DNA of 64,000 bases from Actinomycetota bacterium (GTDB taxonomy: Bacteria > Actinomycetota > Acidimicrobiia > Acidimicrobiales > Ilumatobacteraceae). This document shows, piece by piece, positions 8,596-17,240 of the stretch. Numbering within the stretch: the first letter of the stretch is position 1; every line of letters begins with the position of its first letter. A program made the translations under genes and the position numbers. The notes beneath the pieces are model-generated. The model did no database searches, was not told where the DNA came from, and saw only the letters and a program-made list of their open reading frames with translations. Location: contig JACQZZ010000106.1 of NCBI GenBank assembly GCA_016213625.1, positions 62,001 to 126,000 on the forward strand, given 5' to 3'.

Positions 8596-9669
8596 TCAGC
8601 GGGCCGTGTTGCGACGACGACGGGTGTGGCGTTCGAGCGCCAGGCGCACGAGTTCGTCGATGAGCCCCGAGTACGTCATGCCACTGGCGATCCACAGCTT
8701 CGGGTACATGCTGATCGGGGTGAAGCCGGGCATCGTGTTCACCTCGTTGAGCAGGAACCCGCGGCCATGCTCCTCGAAGAAGAAGTCGACCCGCGAGAGC
8801 CCTTCACATCGCATCGCCTGGAACGCGCGCACGGCCAGCGCCTGTACCTCAGCGGTCTGCTCGGGCGTGAGGGGCGCAGGGATGAGCGCCTGCGATCCGT
8901 CGTCGACGTACTTGTCGGCGTAGTCGTAGAACTCGGCGCCGGGCACGATCTCGCCGGGCAGGCTGGCCGTCGGGTGCAGGTTGCCGAGGACGCCCACCTC
9001 GATCTCGCGGCCGTCGATGGCTTCCTCCACCACGATCCATTCGTCGTACGACAGCGCCACTTCGATGGCGTCGCGCACGCCCTCGACGGTCTTCGCCTTG
9101 CTGACGCCGACGGACGAGCCCATGTTGGCGGGCTTCACGAACACCGGCAAGCCGAGCGAGTCGACCACGTGCTGCGGTGTGCCGGGGCCGATGTCGCTGG
9201 CCCGGAACGCGAGGTGGCGTGCCTGGGGAATGCCGTGCTGGGCGGTCACCACTTTGGCCATCGCCTTGTCCATGGCGACGGCCGAACCGAGCACGCCGGT
9301 GCCCACGTACGGGAGGTCGGCCAACTCGAGCATGCCCTGCACCGTGCCGTCCTCGCCGAGCGGTCCGTGCAGCAGGGGCACCACCACCGTGGTGCCCGAA
9401 CCCGATGGCGAGATGGCGAGCGTGGGTTCCACCACGGTGCCGCCGGCGTCGAGGTGGCCGGGAATGGCCTCGGGGCCAGATTCCAGGGCGGCCTGGGCGC
9501 CGCTGGCGAGCGACCAACGGCCGTCGCGGCCGATGCCGATGGGCGTGATGCGGTACTTGGCCGGGTCGGCCGCACGCAGCACGTGGGCGGCGGTGGTGCA
9601 ACTCACGTCGTGCTCGGCCGACTGGCCGCCGAACAGCACGATGAGGTGGATGCGCTCGTCGGGACTCAT
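8596..9669 (-). CDS. ddl: D-alanine--D-alanine ligase
   Basis: 357-aa ATP-grasp enzyme that joins two D-alanines for the peptidoglycan precursor pentapeptide. Diagnostic motifs are FGGQSAEHDVS at the N-terminus, HGPLGEDGTVQGMLE, YVGTGVLGSAVAMDK, the ATP-binding KPANMGSSVG, and NEVNTMPGFT near the C-terminus with the Mg2+-binding Glu-Asn. The ATG at 9669 is chosen because the first homologous residues follow immediately and a GGGGA ribosome binding site precedes it. It is divergent from murF with only 28 bp between start codons, so two consecutive pathway steps share one regulatory region. It converges on arr with a 7-bp gap. Confidence 0.96.
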   Translation of the reverse strand: MSPDERIHLIVLFGGQSAEHDVSCTTAAHVLRAADPAKYRITPIGIGRDGRWSLASGAQAALESGPEAIPGHLDAGGTVVEPTLAISPSGSGTTVVVPLLHGPLGEDGTVQGMLELADLPYVGTGVLGSAVAMDKAMAKVVTAQHGIPQARHLAFRASDIGPGTPQHVVDSLGLPVFVKPANMGSSVGVSKAKTVEGVRDAIEVALSYDEWIVVEEAIDGREIEVGVLGNLHPTASLPGEIVPGAEFYDYADKYVDDGSQALIPAPLTPEQTAEVQALAVRAFQAMRCEGLSRVDFFFEEHGRGFLLNEVNTMPGFTPISMYPKLWIASGMTYSGLIDELVRLALERHTRRRRNTAR

Positions 9670-9697
9670 GTGGTCCCCGACGGTACCGTGTCGGATC
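9670..9697. promoter_or_regulatory. 28-bp divergent ddl/murF promoter region
   Basis: The whole control region for two divergent cell-wall genes lies between start codons 9669 (minus) and 9698 (plus). It contains the 10-bp palindrome ACGGTACCGT at 9680-9689. The gap is too short for two separate promoters, so promoter elements must extend into the coding sequences or the mRNAs are leaderless. No clear -35/-10 pair was seen. Confidence 0.4.
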
Positions 9698-10990
9698 ATG
9701 CGATTCGAAGCAGTTGACGCGGCGTCGGCCGTCGGAGGCCGTCTGGTGGGCCCGAACGTCGTCATCGACGGGGTCTCCTTCGACTCGCGTTCACTGTTGC
9801 CCGGCCAGCTGTTCGTGCCGCTCGTGGCCGAGCGCGACGGTCACGACTTCATCGACGGCGCACTCGGTCGTGGTGCCGCTGCGTATCTGACGTCGCGGCC
9901 CGCAGGCGCCGGTACGGCCATCGAGGTACCCGACACCTTGCGCGCGCTGATGCAGTTGGGGGCGGCGATGCGGCCTCGGTTCGACGGCCCGGTCATCGGC
10001 ATCACCGGCTCGGTGGGGAAGACCTCCACCAAGGACCTCGCCTGGGCTGCGCTCGCGACGGCGCGGCCCACGTGGGCCAACGAGCGCAGTTTCAACAACG
10101 AACAGGGCCTACCCACCGCACTGCTCAACATGCCGGCGGGCACCGAGGTGATGGTGCTGGAGATGGGCATGCGCGGGTTCGGCGAGATCGCCGCGTTGTG
10201 CGACATCGCGCAACCCACCATCGGAGTCGTCACCCGAGTGGCCGAGGCCCACAGCGACCTGCTCGGCGGCATCGAGGGCGTGGCGCGAGCGAAGGCCGAG
10301 CTGGTCCGGGCGCTGCCTGCGCACGGCACCGCCGTGCTGAACGCCGACGACCCTCGGGTACGGGCCATGTCCGCCGCGTCGGCGGCACCGGTGCTGCTGT
10401 ACGGCGAGGCCGCCGACGCGCAGGTGCAGGTGTGCGACATCGTGCTCGACGAACTGGCGCGAGCGTCGTTCACCCTTCGGTCGCCGTGGGGCACTGCACA
10501 CGTCGTGCTGGGCATCAGCGGGCGACACATGGTGGCGAACGCGGCGGCGGCGCTGGCGTGCGTGGGGCTCGTGGGAGGCGATCTGCACGCAGCGGCTGCC
10601 GCGCTCGCGAACGTGGGTCTCACCGCGATGCGCATGGAGGTGCAGCGCACGGCCGCGGGCGCCATCGTGTTGAACGACAGCTACAACGCCAACCCCACCA
10701 GCATGCGCGCGGCGCTCGACGCGCTCGCGGCGCTGCCCGCGCCGCGCAAGCGTGCGGTACTCGGGCTGATGGCCGAGATCAGCGACCCGATCTCGGAACA
10801 CCTCGCCATCCTCGAGTACGCCACCGAACGGGGCATCGAAGTACTCGCCTACGGCACCGACCTCTACGGCGTGTCGCCGGTGAACGATCCGGTGGCGGCG
10901 CTGGGGTCACTCGCCGGCGGAGATGCCGTGCTCGTCAAAGGTAGCCGTGTGGTCGGGCTCGAGCGCGTGGCGGCCGCGCTGGTGCTCTAG
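9698..10990 (+). CDS. murF: UDP-N-acetylmuramoyl-tripeptide--D-alanyl-D-alanine ligase
   Basis: 430-aa Mur ligase that adds D-Ala-D-Ala, the product of the divergent ddl, to the UDP-MurNAc-tripeptide in the cytoplasm. Domain order is as expected: an N-terminal substrate domain with SFDSRSLLPGQLFVPL, then the ATP-binding P-loop GITGSVGKTSTKD, the central NNEQGLPTALLN segment, EMGMRGFGEI, and a C-terminal domain with NDSYNANPTSM. The start ATG is at 9698; the same frame is open far upstream but that stretch lies over ddl. Its last 84 bp overlap the convergent MFS gene. Other Mur ligases are not in the window. Confidence 0.96.
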   Translation: MRFEAVDAASAVGGRLVGPNVVIDGVSFDSRSLLPGQLFVPLVAERDGHDFIDGALGRGAAAYLTSRPAGAGTAIEVPDTLRALMQLGAAMRPRFDGPVIGITGSVGKTSTKDLAWAALATARPTWANERSFNNEQGLPTALLNMPAGTEVMVLEMGMRGFGEIAALCDIAQPTIGVVTRVAEAHSDLLGGIEGVARAKAELVRALPAHGTAVLNADDPRVRAMSAASAAPVLLYGEAADAQVQVCDIVLDELARASFTLRSPWGTAHVVLGISGRHMVANAAAALACVGLVGGDLHAAAAALANVGLTAMRMEVQRTAAGAIVLNDSYNANPTSMRAALDALAALPAPRKRAVLGLMAEISDPISEHLAILEYATERGIEVLAYGTDLYGVSPVNDPVAALGSLAGGDAVLVKGSRVVGLERVAAALVL

Positions 10991-12244
10991 CGCGTCGATC
11001 TTCACCAGGTCGCAGTACCACGACAGGAAGAGCGCCCACACGGCGCCACCGACCAACACCCACCGAGCGCCCACGGCATCCATCAGCGGTGCGAACACCA
11101 GGTTGCCCAACGGCACGGTGCCGCCGAACGCCATGAACCACAGGCTCATCACGCGGCCGCGTTCGTGATCGGCCACCCGACTCTGGAAGATGGTGTTCAT
11201 GCTCGTGGTCGTGCCGAAGTAGGCGAAACCCAGCAACGCGCCGAACACCATCGCCCCGATGGGCTCGCGCATCATCGCGAACGCGGCGAGGAACACGGCG
11301 AACGCCACGAACCCGACGCGGATGAGCCGACGCTTGTCGACGGCCACGAAGACGGTGCCGATGGCGAGTCCGCCCATCGCGGCGCCGAGCCCCCAGGTGG
11401 CGTACAGCCACTCGTAGCTGGTGGAGCCCTTCTCGATACCGAAGTTGATGCGTGCGACGGCAGCGAACAGCCCCACGTAGGGGAGTGACAGCAGCGAGAA
11501 CGTGAACAGCGTGACCAGCAATCGCCACACTGCGGGCTTGCTGCGGGCGATGCGCAGCCCGGCGGTGAGTTGACTCTTGCCAGGCTCCTTCGCCGGTGCC
11601 CTGTGCTGTTTGATCGGTGTGCGCAAGAGCGCGCCGACGACGAACAGGTAGGTCACCGCGTTGATGAGGAAGATCTGGGCGATCGACACGCCGGCCGACC
11701 GCAGCACGGCCACGACGATGGGGCCCACCACGCGCGACCCGTTGATCATCGTCGAGTTCAGCGACACCGAGCCGGGTAGGTCGGCGCGGCTCACCAGCGT
11801 GGGCAACATGGCCGACCACGCCGGTGCGTTCAATGCGTTGCCCACGCCCACGCCGCAGGCGACCAGGAAGATGCTCCAGATGGGTGCGTCGGCGGCGGCC
11901 AGTGGCGCCAGCGCGGCGGAGAACGTGAGCTGCACCAGCTGCATGGCGATGAGCCACCGGCGGCGATCGAACCGGTCGGCGATCACGCCGGCGGGGATGG
12001 ACAGGAACAGCAGCGGTCCGAGTTGGGCGAAGACCATCATGCCCACCACCGACGCCTTACCGGTGCGGTCGTACACGTAGAGCGGCAGCACCACGTTCTG
12101 CATCCAGGTGCCGATGTTCGAGCTGAAGCTGGCGATCCACATCCGGCGGAACCGCGGGTAGGCGAGCGCCGCTCGTGCGCTGCCGGGGGTGAAGCCGTGC
12201 TCGATGGTGTCGGTGCCAGATGTCGTCATGCCAGATGTCGTCAT
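10907..12244 (-). CDS. MFS transporter, EntS/DUF894-like exporter
   Basis: 445-aa major facilitator with about 12 hydrophobic segments. The A-loop between helices 2 and 3 is recognisable as GVIADRFDRRRWLI, and the N-terminal WIASFSSNIGTWMQ pattern is typical of the enterobactin-exporter-like MFS_3/DUF894 group. The substrate cannot be predicted. The start is ambiguous because a 15-bp tandem duplication creates two in-frame ATGs (12244 and 12229), each followed by TTSG. An earlier ATG at 12283 would run through an inverted repeat and is less likely. The C-terminus overlaps murF by 84 bp. Confidence 0.8.
   Translation of the reverse strand: MTTSGMTTSGTDTIEHGFTPGSARAALAYPRFRRMWIASFSSNIGTWMQNVVLPLYVYDRTGKASVVGMMVFAQLGPLLFLSIPAGVIADRFDRRRWLIAMQLVQLTFSAALAPLAAADAPIWSIFLVACGVGVGNALNAPAWSAMLPTLVSRADLPGSVSLNSTMINGSRVVGPIVVAVLRSAGVSIAQIFLINAVTYLFVVGALLRTPIKQHRAPAKEPGKSQLTAGLRIARSKPAVWRLLVTLFTFSLLSLPYVGLFAAVARINFGIEKGSTSYEWLYATWGLGAAMGGLAIGTVFVAVDKRRLIRVGFVAFAVFLAAFAMMREPIGAMVFGALLGFAYFGTTTSMNTIFQSRVADHERGRVMSLWFMAFGGTVPLGNLVFAPLMDAVGARWVLVGGAVWALFLSWYCDLVKIDALEHQRGRHALEPDHTATFDEHGISAGE
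12215..12244. repeat. 15-bp tandem duplication at the MFS gene start
   Basis: Two perfect copies of GCCAGATGTCGTCAT (12215-12229 and 12230-12244). On the minus strand each begins with ATG and encodes Met-Thr-Thr-Ser-Gly, so the duplication doubles the start codon of the MFS transporter in frame. Confidence 0.85.
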
Positions 12245-12264
12245 GGTGGGAGAGAGATGCTGCG

Positions 12265-12286
12265 GTCTTGACCGGCGGGTCAAGAC
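12265..12286. promoter_or_regulatory. Inverted repeat between MFS transporter and crotonase genes
   Basis: GTCTTGACC-GGCG-GGTCAAGAC has perfect 9-bp arms around a 4-bp centre. It lies 21 bp upstream of the MFS start (minus) and 52 bp upstream of the crotonase ATG (plus). Each arm contains TTGAC, so a -35-like hexamer is present on both strands. It is probably an operator in a divergent promoter region; the cognate regulator is not adjacent. Confidence 0.5.
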
Positions 12287-12337
12287 TAGGAGGTGGGGTC
12301 AGCCGTCGCGTGGTCGTCCGAGTGTCACACTTGCCAT

Positions 12338-13117
12338 ATGACCGCACACGCTGCGCAGTTCGACACCATCCTCGCCACGGTCGACGGCACCAGGGGAGCA
12401 CTCACCCTGAACCGTCCCGACAAGCTGAACCCACTGAGCAGCCACACGTTGCACGAGATCGAGTTGGCGGCCCGATGGTTCGACGAGCACCACGACGTGA
12501 AGGTGGTGGTGGTCAGTGGCGCGGGCCGAGCGTTCTCCGCGGGTGCCGACCTCTCCGCGTTCAGCACGGCCGCCCCGATGGAGGACCGGCAGGTGGGGTG
12601 GCGCATGGCCCGCGCGATGGACGAGATGCGCGCGGTCACGGTCGGTCGCCTGCACGGCTGGTGTGTGGGCGGCGGCTTGGTGGTGGCCGCGGGTTGCGAC
12701 CTGCGCATCGCCGCCGACACCGCTCGGTTCAGCATCCCCGAGGTGGACCTGGGCATTCCACTCGCGTGGGGTGGCATTCCGCGTCTGGTGCGCGAGATCG
12801 GGCCAGCGCTCACCAAGGAGTTGGTGATGACCTGCCGACCGTTCGACGCGCACGAAGCCAAGGCCGCCGGCTTCGTGAACCGCGTGGTGCCCGAGGCCGA
12901 GCTCGACGCGGCGGTGGAAGAGCTCGTGCAGCAGCTGTTGCAGAAGCCGACGCTCGCGCTCCTGGAGACGAAAGCGCACGTGAACGCGGTCACCGAGAGC
13001 ATGGTGGGCACCGGCCGCAGCTGGGCCGACGCCGATGGTCTGTACGCGGGTCTGCGCGACGACGAAGGCAGGGCGAGCGCGCAGGCGTACGTGCAGCGGC
13101 TGCAAGGAAAAGGCTGA
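12338..13117 (+). CDS. Enoyl-CoA hydratase/isomerase family protein
   Basis: 259-aa crotonase-fold protein. The oxyanion-hole segments are visible: GAGRAFSAGADLSAF (first) and GWCVGGGLVVAAGCDLRIA (second), followed by RFSIPEVDLGIPLAWGG and a C-terminal helical part. In true hydratases two glutamates are catalytic. Here the glutamate of PEVDLG fits one, and the residue after the GGG turn is Leu, so the exact reaction (hydratase, isomerase or hydrolase) is open. The ATG at 12338 gives a family-typical N-terminus; an in-frame GTG at 12293 would add 15 unlikely residues. It is divergent from the MFS exporter. Confidence 0.85.
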   Translation: MTAHAAQFDTILATVDGTRGALTLNRPDKLNPLSSHTLHEIELAARWFDEHHDVKVVVVSGAGRAFSAGADLSAFSTAAPMEDRQVGWRMARAMDEMRAVTVGRLHGWCVGGGLVVAAGCDLRIAADTARFSIPEVDLGIPLAWGGIPRLVREIGPALTKELVMTCRPFDAHEAKAAGFVNRVVPEAELDAAVEELVQQLLQKPTLALLETKAHVNAVTESMVGTGRSWADADGLYAGLRDDEGRASAQAYVQRLQGKG

Positions 13118-13215
13118 ACCGCGTCTGAACCCACCCCTTACTGGGGTACAACAGGGTTGACGCCCGGTCCTCGTGTCGGGTTGCTGCCTCTCTGTCGAGG
13201 CGATTGAGGGACGCC

Positions 13216-14292
13216 ATGGTCATCGCCGGTTCCACGGTCCAGGCCACTTCGGCGCGCGATCACGACATCGCAGTGGCGATGCGGCCGACCGAGGCCGAGC
13301 TGGTCCGCGCCCGCCGACGTCTGCACCGAAAGGCGGTGCTGATCGCAGCGCTCGTGGGCGTCAGCTACTGGGGGCTCGTCTTCACCACGCACTCGGTGGT
13401 CGTCACCGTGCTCGCGGCCGTCGGTCTGGTCATCGGTCTCACGGCGACGGCGACGTCGGTGTTCCACGACGGCAACCACGGCTCGTTCAGCACGTCGCGA
13501 CTGGTGAACCGAGTGGCGGGCTACACGGGCGATCTGATGGGCGCGAGCTCCTGGATCTGGAAGTTCAAGCACAACCGGCTCCATCACGGCAACACCAACG
13601 TGGTCGGCACCGACATGGACATCGAGCAGGCACCGTTCGCCCGTCTGACCCCGCAGCAGGCATGGCGCCCGTGGCATCGCTATCAACACGTCTACATGTG
13701 GTTGCTGTACGGCTTCCTCACGCTGCAGTGGTTCCTGATCTCCGACTTCGTCGACCTCGCCCAGCGGGGTATCGGCGGTCATCGCTTCCCTCGCCAGCCT
13801 CGCCCTCGCGACGTGATCGCCATCGCAGCCGGCAAGCTGCTGCACCTCACCTGGGCGGTGGCCATTCCGCTGATGTTCCACGCCTGGTGGGTGGTGCTCG
13901 TGGTGTACGTGAGCGTGTCGTGGAGCGTCGGTCTGCTGCTGGCCACCACGTTCCAGCTCGCACACTGCACGGCACTCGTGGAGTTCGCCGAACACGATGC
14001 ACCGAGGCGTGGCGAGCACTTCGTCGACCATCAGTTGCGCACCACCGCCGACATCGGGCGTGGGCCGAGTGTCGGCTCAGGCGCGGTGCATTGGATGATG
14101 GGTGGCCTGGACCGTCAGGTGGAGCATCACCTCGCGCCTCGGTTGCCGCACACCGTGTATCCGCTGGTCGCGACGCGGCTCGACCGTGCGTGTGCCGACG
14201 GCCCCGAACGCGTCCGCAGGTATGGAGGGCTGATGCCCGCCGTCAGGGCGCACGGCAGCTGGCTCCGCGCCATGGGCCGCCGACCGGTCTGA
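13216..14292 (+). CDS. Membrane fatty acid desaturase
   Basis: 358-aa integral-membrane di-iron desaturase/hydroxylase. The three histidine clusters are complete: HDGNH, then HNRLHHGN, then QVEHHL near the C-terminus. Hydrophobic segments flank them (YWGLVF region, an AVGLVIGL segment, a WVVLVVYVSVSW pair). Such enzymes insert a double bond in an acyl chain at the membrane using O2 and an electron donor; regioselectivity cannot be read here. The start ATG at 13216 follows GAGGGA at 13206-13211. No dedicated reductase or ferredoxin is adjacent. It converges on the S9 peptidase gene. Confidence 0.9.
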   Translation: MVIAGSTVQATSARDHDIAVAMRPTEAELVRARRRLHRKAVLIAALVGVSYWGLVFTTHSVVVTVLAAVGLVIGLTATATSVFHDGNHGSFSTSRLVNRVAGYTGDLMGASSWIWKFKHNRLHHGNTNVVGTDMDIEQAPFARLTPQQAWRPWHRYQHVYMWLLYGFLTLQWFLISDFVDLAQRGIGGHRFPRQPRPRDVIAIAAGKLLHLTWAVAIPLMFHAWWVVLVVYVSVSWSVGLLLATTFQLAHCTALVEFAEHDAPRRGEHFVDHQLRTTADIGRGPSVGSGAVHWMMGGLDRQVEHHLAPRLPHTVYPLVATRLDRACADGPERVRRYGGLMPAVRAHGSWLRAMGRRPV

Positions 14293-14314
14293 CGGCAGCG
14301 TCGGTCGGCGTGGG

Positions 14315-16183
14315 TCAGGTGAGTCCGAGGATTCGTTGGTAGAAGGCGAGTTCGTGCGACAGCTGGTGTTCGATGGTGGCCGCCTTGCGGAAGCCGTGAC
14401 CTTCGCCCTCGTACGAGTGGTACTCGCACTCCACCCCGCGTGAACGCAGGGCGTCGACGATCATCTCCGATTGGTTCGGCGGCACGACGCGATCGTCGAG
14501 ATCTTGGAACACGATGAGTGGCCGGTCGAAACCTTCGAGATGGTGGATCGGCGAGCGGTCCTCGTACACCGCACGCGCGTCGGGCCAGGGGCCGACGAGT
14601 CGGTCGAGATAGCGCGACTCGAACTTGTGCGTGTCGGTCGCGAGCGCCGTGAGGTCGGCCACGCCGTACAGGCTCGCGCCGGCAGCGAACACGTCGCGGA
14701 GGGCGAGCGCGGCCAACACGGTGAATCCACCCGCCGAGCCGCCGCGGATGACGAGTTGGGCTGGGTCGGCGAGGCCCTGCGCGGCGAGCCACTCGGCTGA
14801 GGCGCAACAATCGTCGACGTCGACCACGCCCCACTGCCCGTCGAGTTCGTCGCGCACGTCGCGGCCGTAGCCCGTGCTGCCGCCGTAGTCCACGTCGACC
14901 ACTGCGAAGCCGCGTGTGGTCCAGAACTGCGTGGAGAGACGGAACGAGGTCTGCGCGGCGGCGGTGGGTCCACCGTGGATCATCACGACGAGCGGGGGCG
15001 CCGCACCGGCAGGGCCATGGCATCGGCTGTTCGTGGGTGGGTAGTACCACCCGTGCGCGGTGCGCCCGCCGGAGGTGGGAAACGCGATGTCCTCCGGCTG
15101 GCTGACGTCGCCGGAACCGATGTCGACGGCCGCGCCCGAGGCGACGACCTCGACGTCGTCGGGTCGATCGACGGTGAACCTGATGATCGACGCAAGCCGG
15201 TCGGTGTACGACGCGAGTGCGGTGACGGTGCGACCATCCGGGTGCAGGTTCAGCTGGCGGATCTCGGCCGCCGTGGTGGGCGTGACGGCCGTGCCCACGT
15301 GCACGTCGCCCCCGACAGCGAACACCGGCGTGCCGTCGTGCAGCACCAGGTGATCGCGTTCGCCGAACACCCACGCCGGACCGCCGACTTCCGCGTCGAT
15401 CGGCGCGATGTGAGTGGCCGTTCCGTCGCTGCCGATGCGCCACACGTTACACCAGCCGGTGTGATCGGAGATCACGTGCTCGCCCACTGGTTGCATCACC
15501 GCATCGCCTTCGGCAAGGACCACCGGCGACCTGCCGAGGGCGCCGGTCGCCGCATCGAACGTGGCCTCGTGGAGCCTGGTGTGGTTCCACGGCATGTTCG
15601 GGTGGTCCCAGCTCACCCAGCGGAGGCGCGCATCGTCGACGAACGCCGGCGACATCACGAAGTCGGCGTCCGAGAAGAGCACCTGCGGTGTCGACGGTTC
15701 GAGCGCACGCAGCGCCACCAACTCGTTCCGCACGTCGTGCTCGCTGCCGTGATCGTGGTGGTGGGTCTCCCTCACGCACACGATCCACTCGCCGTCGGGC
15801 GAACGCCGCATGTCGGCCCATCGAACCGATCGGGGTTCCGTCGGTTCGGGCGTGAGCGCCACGGGAGCACCGTCGCCGTCCAGCACGTACAGACGCTGGT
15901 CGGCGAAGTTGACGAACCACACCGTCCCGCGGTGCACCAACACCGCGCCGCCGCCGTACTCGTGCACGGAGCTGCGAGCGTTGCACCCTTCGGGCAGCAG
16001 GTCGCGCCGCGACCCGTCGGCGAGTTGGCGAACCAGTTGCATGCGGCCGGCCTCTGCCGGGCGGGCCTCCAACCAGACCGTCGTGTCACCGTCGACCCAC
16101 ACGTCGGCGAACTGCGCGGGCGCCGTGGTGAGCATCGCCGGGGTGACGGGCGACGGCCAGGTGCCGAAGGGAAGCGTCTGCAT
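14315..16183 (-). CDS. S9 prolyl-oligopeptidase family serine peptidase
   Basis: 622-aa cytoplasmic-type peptidase with an N-terminal beta-propeller-like region and a C-terminal alpha/beta-hydrolase domain. The nucleophile elbow is GGSAGG (Ser about 483), preceded by MIHGGPTAA for the oxyanion region. The acid is in QDLDDRVVPP (about 563) and the His in GEGHGF (596). The length and DYGGSTGYGR segment fit dipeptidyl/acylaminoacyl peptidases. The ATG at 16183 lies 5 bp after the stop of the LLM oxidoreductase gene, so the two form a small minus-strand operon; the frame stays open upstream over that gene but is not coding there. No signal peptide is seen. Confidence 0.92.
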   Translation of the reverse strand: MQTLPFGTWPSPVTPAMLTTAPAQFADVWVDGDTTVWLEARPAEAGRMQLVRQLADGSRRDLLPEGCNARSSVHEYGGGAVLVHRGTVWFVNFADQRLYVLDGDGAPVALTPEPTEPRSVRWADMRRSPDGEWIVCVRETHHHDHGSEHDVRNELVALRALEPSTPQVLFSDADFVMSPAFVDDARLRWVSWDHPNMPWNHTRLHEATFDAATGALGRSPVVLAEGDAVMQPVGEHVISDHTGWCNVWRIGSDGTATHIAPIDAEVGGPAWVFGERDHLVLHDGTPVFAVGGDVHVGTAVTPTTAAEIRQLNLHPDGRTVTALASYTDRLASIIRFTVDRPDDVEVVASGAAVDIGSGDVSQPEDIAFPTSGGRTAHGWYYPPTNSRCHGPAGAAPPLVVMIHGGPTAAAQTSFRLSTQFWTTRGFAVVDVDYGGSTGYGRDVRDELDGQWGVVDVDDCCASAEWLAAQGLADPAQLVIRGGSAGGFTVLAALALRDVFAAGASLYGVADLTALATDTHKFESRYLDRLVGPWPDARAVYEDRSPIHHLEGFDRPLIVFQDLDDRVVPPNQSEMIVDALRSRGVECEYHSYEGEGHGFRKAATIEHQLSHELAFYQRILGLT

Positions 16184-16188
16184 CGCGC

Positions 16189-17217
16189 TCACCCGAGGAT
16201 GAGCTCGGCGTAGCTGCCGAGGATCTGCTTCGGTCCGCTCACGAGGAACGTGGTGAGACACGTGTCGCGCCATTGATCCAGCTCGGCGCGGATCTTGTCG
16301 GGTGGGCCCACCAGCGCCACGTCCTCCACCATCTTCAGCGGGATGGCGGCCGCGGCCTCCTGCTTCTTCCCGGCGAGGTACAGGTCCTGCACCTTCAACG
16401 CGACGTCCTCGTACCCCATGCGGGCGAAGACCTCGAAGTGGAAGTTGGCGCCGCGGGCACCCATGCCACCTGCGTACAGCGCGAGGAACGGGCGCACCAT
16501 GTCGGCGCACTTCTCCGGGTCGTCGCCGGGGATCATCATCAACGTCGCGGCCACTTCGAAGCGGTCCTTCTTGGTGGGGTCGCCTGCCTTGTCGAACCCC
16601 TCCTGCAGGCACGCGCGGTAGAACGCGTCCTCCTTCGGGCTGAAGAACAGCGGGAGCCATCCGTCGCAGATCTCGGCCGAGAGCGCGACGTTCTTCGGCC
16701 CCTCGGCGCCGAGGTAGATGGGGATCTCCTTGCGTCGCGGATGGATGGTGCTCTTCAGCGGCTTGCCCAGCCCGGTGCCACCCTTGTTCGGCATGTCGTA
16801 GAACTCGCCGTGGAAGTCGACGGGCGCCTCGCGGCGGATGATCTGGCGCACGATCTCGACGTACTCGCGTGTGCGGGCGAGTGGCTTCGGGTACTCCTGG
16901 CCGTACCAGCCCTCCACCACCTGCGGGCCGCTCGCCCCGAGGCCGAGGATGAACCGGCCCTCGGACAGGTGGTCCAGCGTCATCGCCGCCATGGCGGTGG
17001 CGGCCGGCGTGCGCGCGCCCATCTGCACGATGGCCGTACCGAGCTGGATGGTGCTGGTGTGCGAACCCCACCAGGCGAGTGGAGTGATGGCGTCGCTGCC
17101 GTACGCCTCGGCGGTCCACACCGAACTGAAGCCCAATCGTTCGGCTTCGACGATGGACTCCAGTGCACCGTTCGGAGGGCCGCTGCCCCAGTAGCCAGTG
17201 TTGTAGCCGAGCTTCAT
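16189..17217 (-). CDS. LLM class F420-dependent oxidoreductase
   Basis: 342-aa luciferase-like monooxygenase-fold protein. Recognisable parts are MKLGYNTGYWGSG at the start, AERLGFSSVWTAEAYGSDA, LGTAIVQMGARTPA, TLDHLSEGRFILGLGASGPQ and WYGQEYPKPLARTREYVEIVRQI. These match actinobacterial F420-dependent members rather than FMN luciferases, which is an inference from overall resemblance. Substrate unknown. The start at 17217 has GGGA about 10 bp upstream. It is divergent from a GNAT gene across 23 bp that contain CCATATGG (17226-17233), and it is followed by the S9 peptidase. Confidence 0.88.
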   Translation of the reverse strand: MKLGYNTGYWGSGPPNGALESIVEAERLGFSSVWTAEAYGSDAITPLAWWGSHTSTIQLGTAIVQMGARTPAATAMAAMTLDHLSEGRFILGLGASGPQVVEGWYGQEYPKPLARTREYVEIVRQIIRREAPVDFHGEFYDMPNKGGTGLGKPLKSTIHPRRKEIPIYLGAEGPKNVALSAEICDGWLPLFFSPKEDAFYRACLQEGFDKAGDPTKKDRFEVAATLMMIPGDDPEKCADMVRPFLALYAGGMGARGANFHFEVFARMGYEDVALKVQDLYLAGKKQEAAAAIPLKMVEDVALVGPPDKIRAELDQWRDTCLTTFLVSGPKQILGSYAELILG

Positions 17218-17240
17218 GTCACGTCCCATATGGTGACGGT

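Noticed and set aside
12220-13128. Alternative coding frame overlapping the crotonase gene
   Set aside because: It yields Arg/Gly-rich sequence without motifs, while the frame from 12338 is a clear crotonase.
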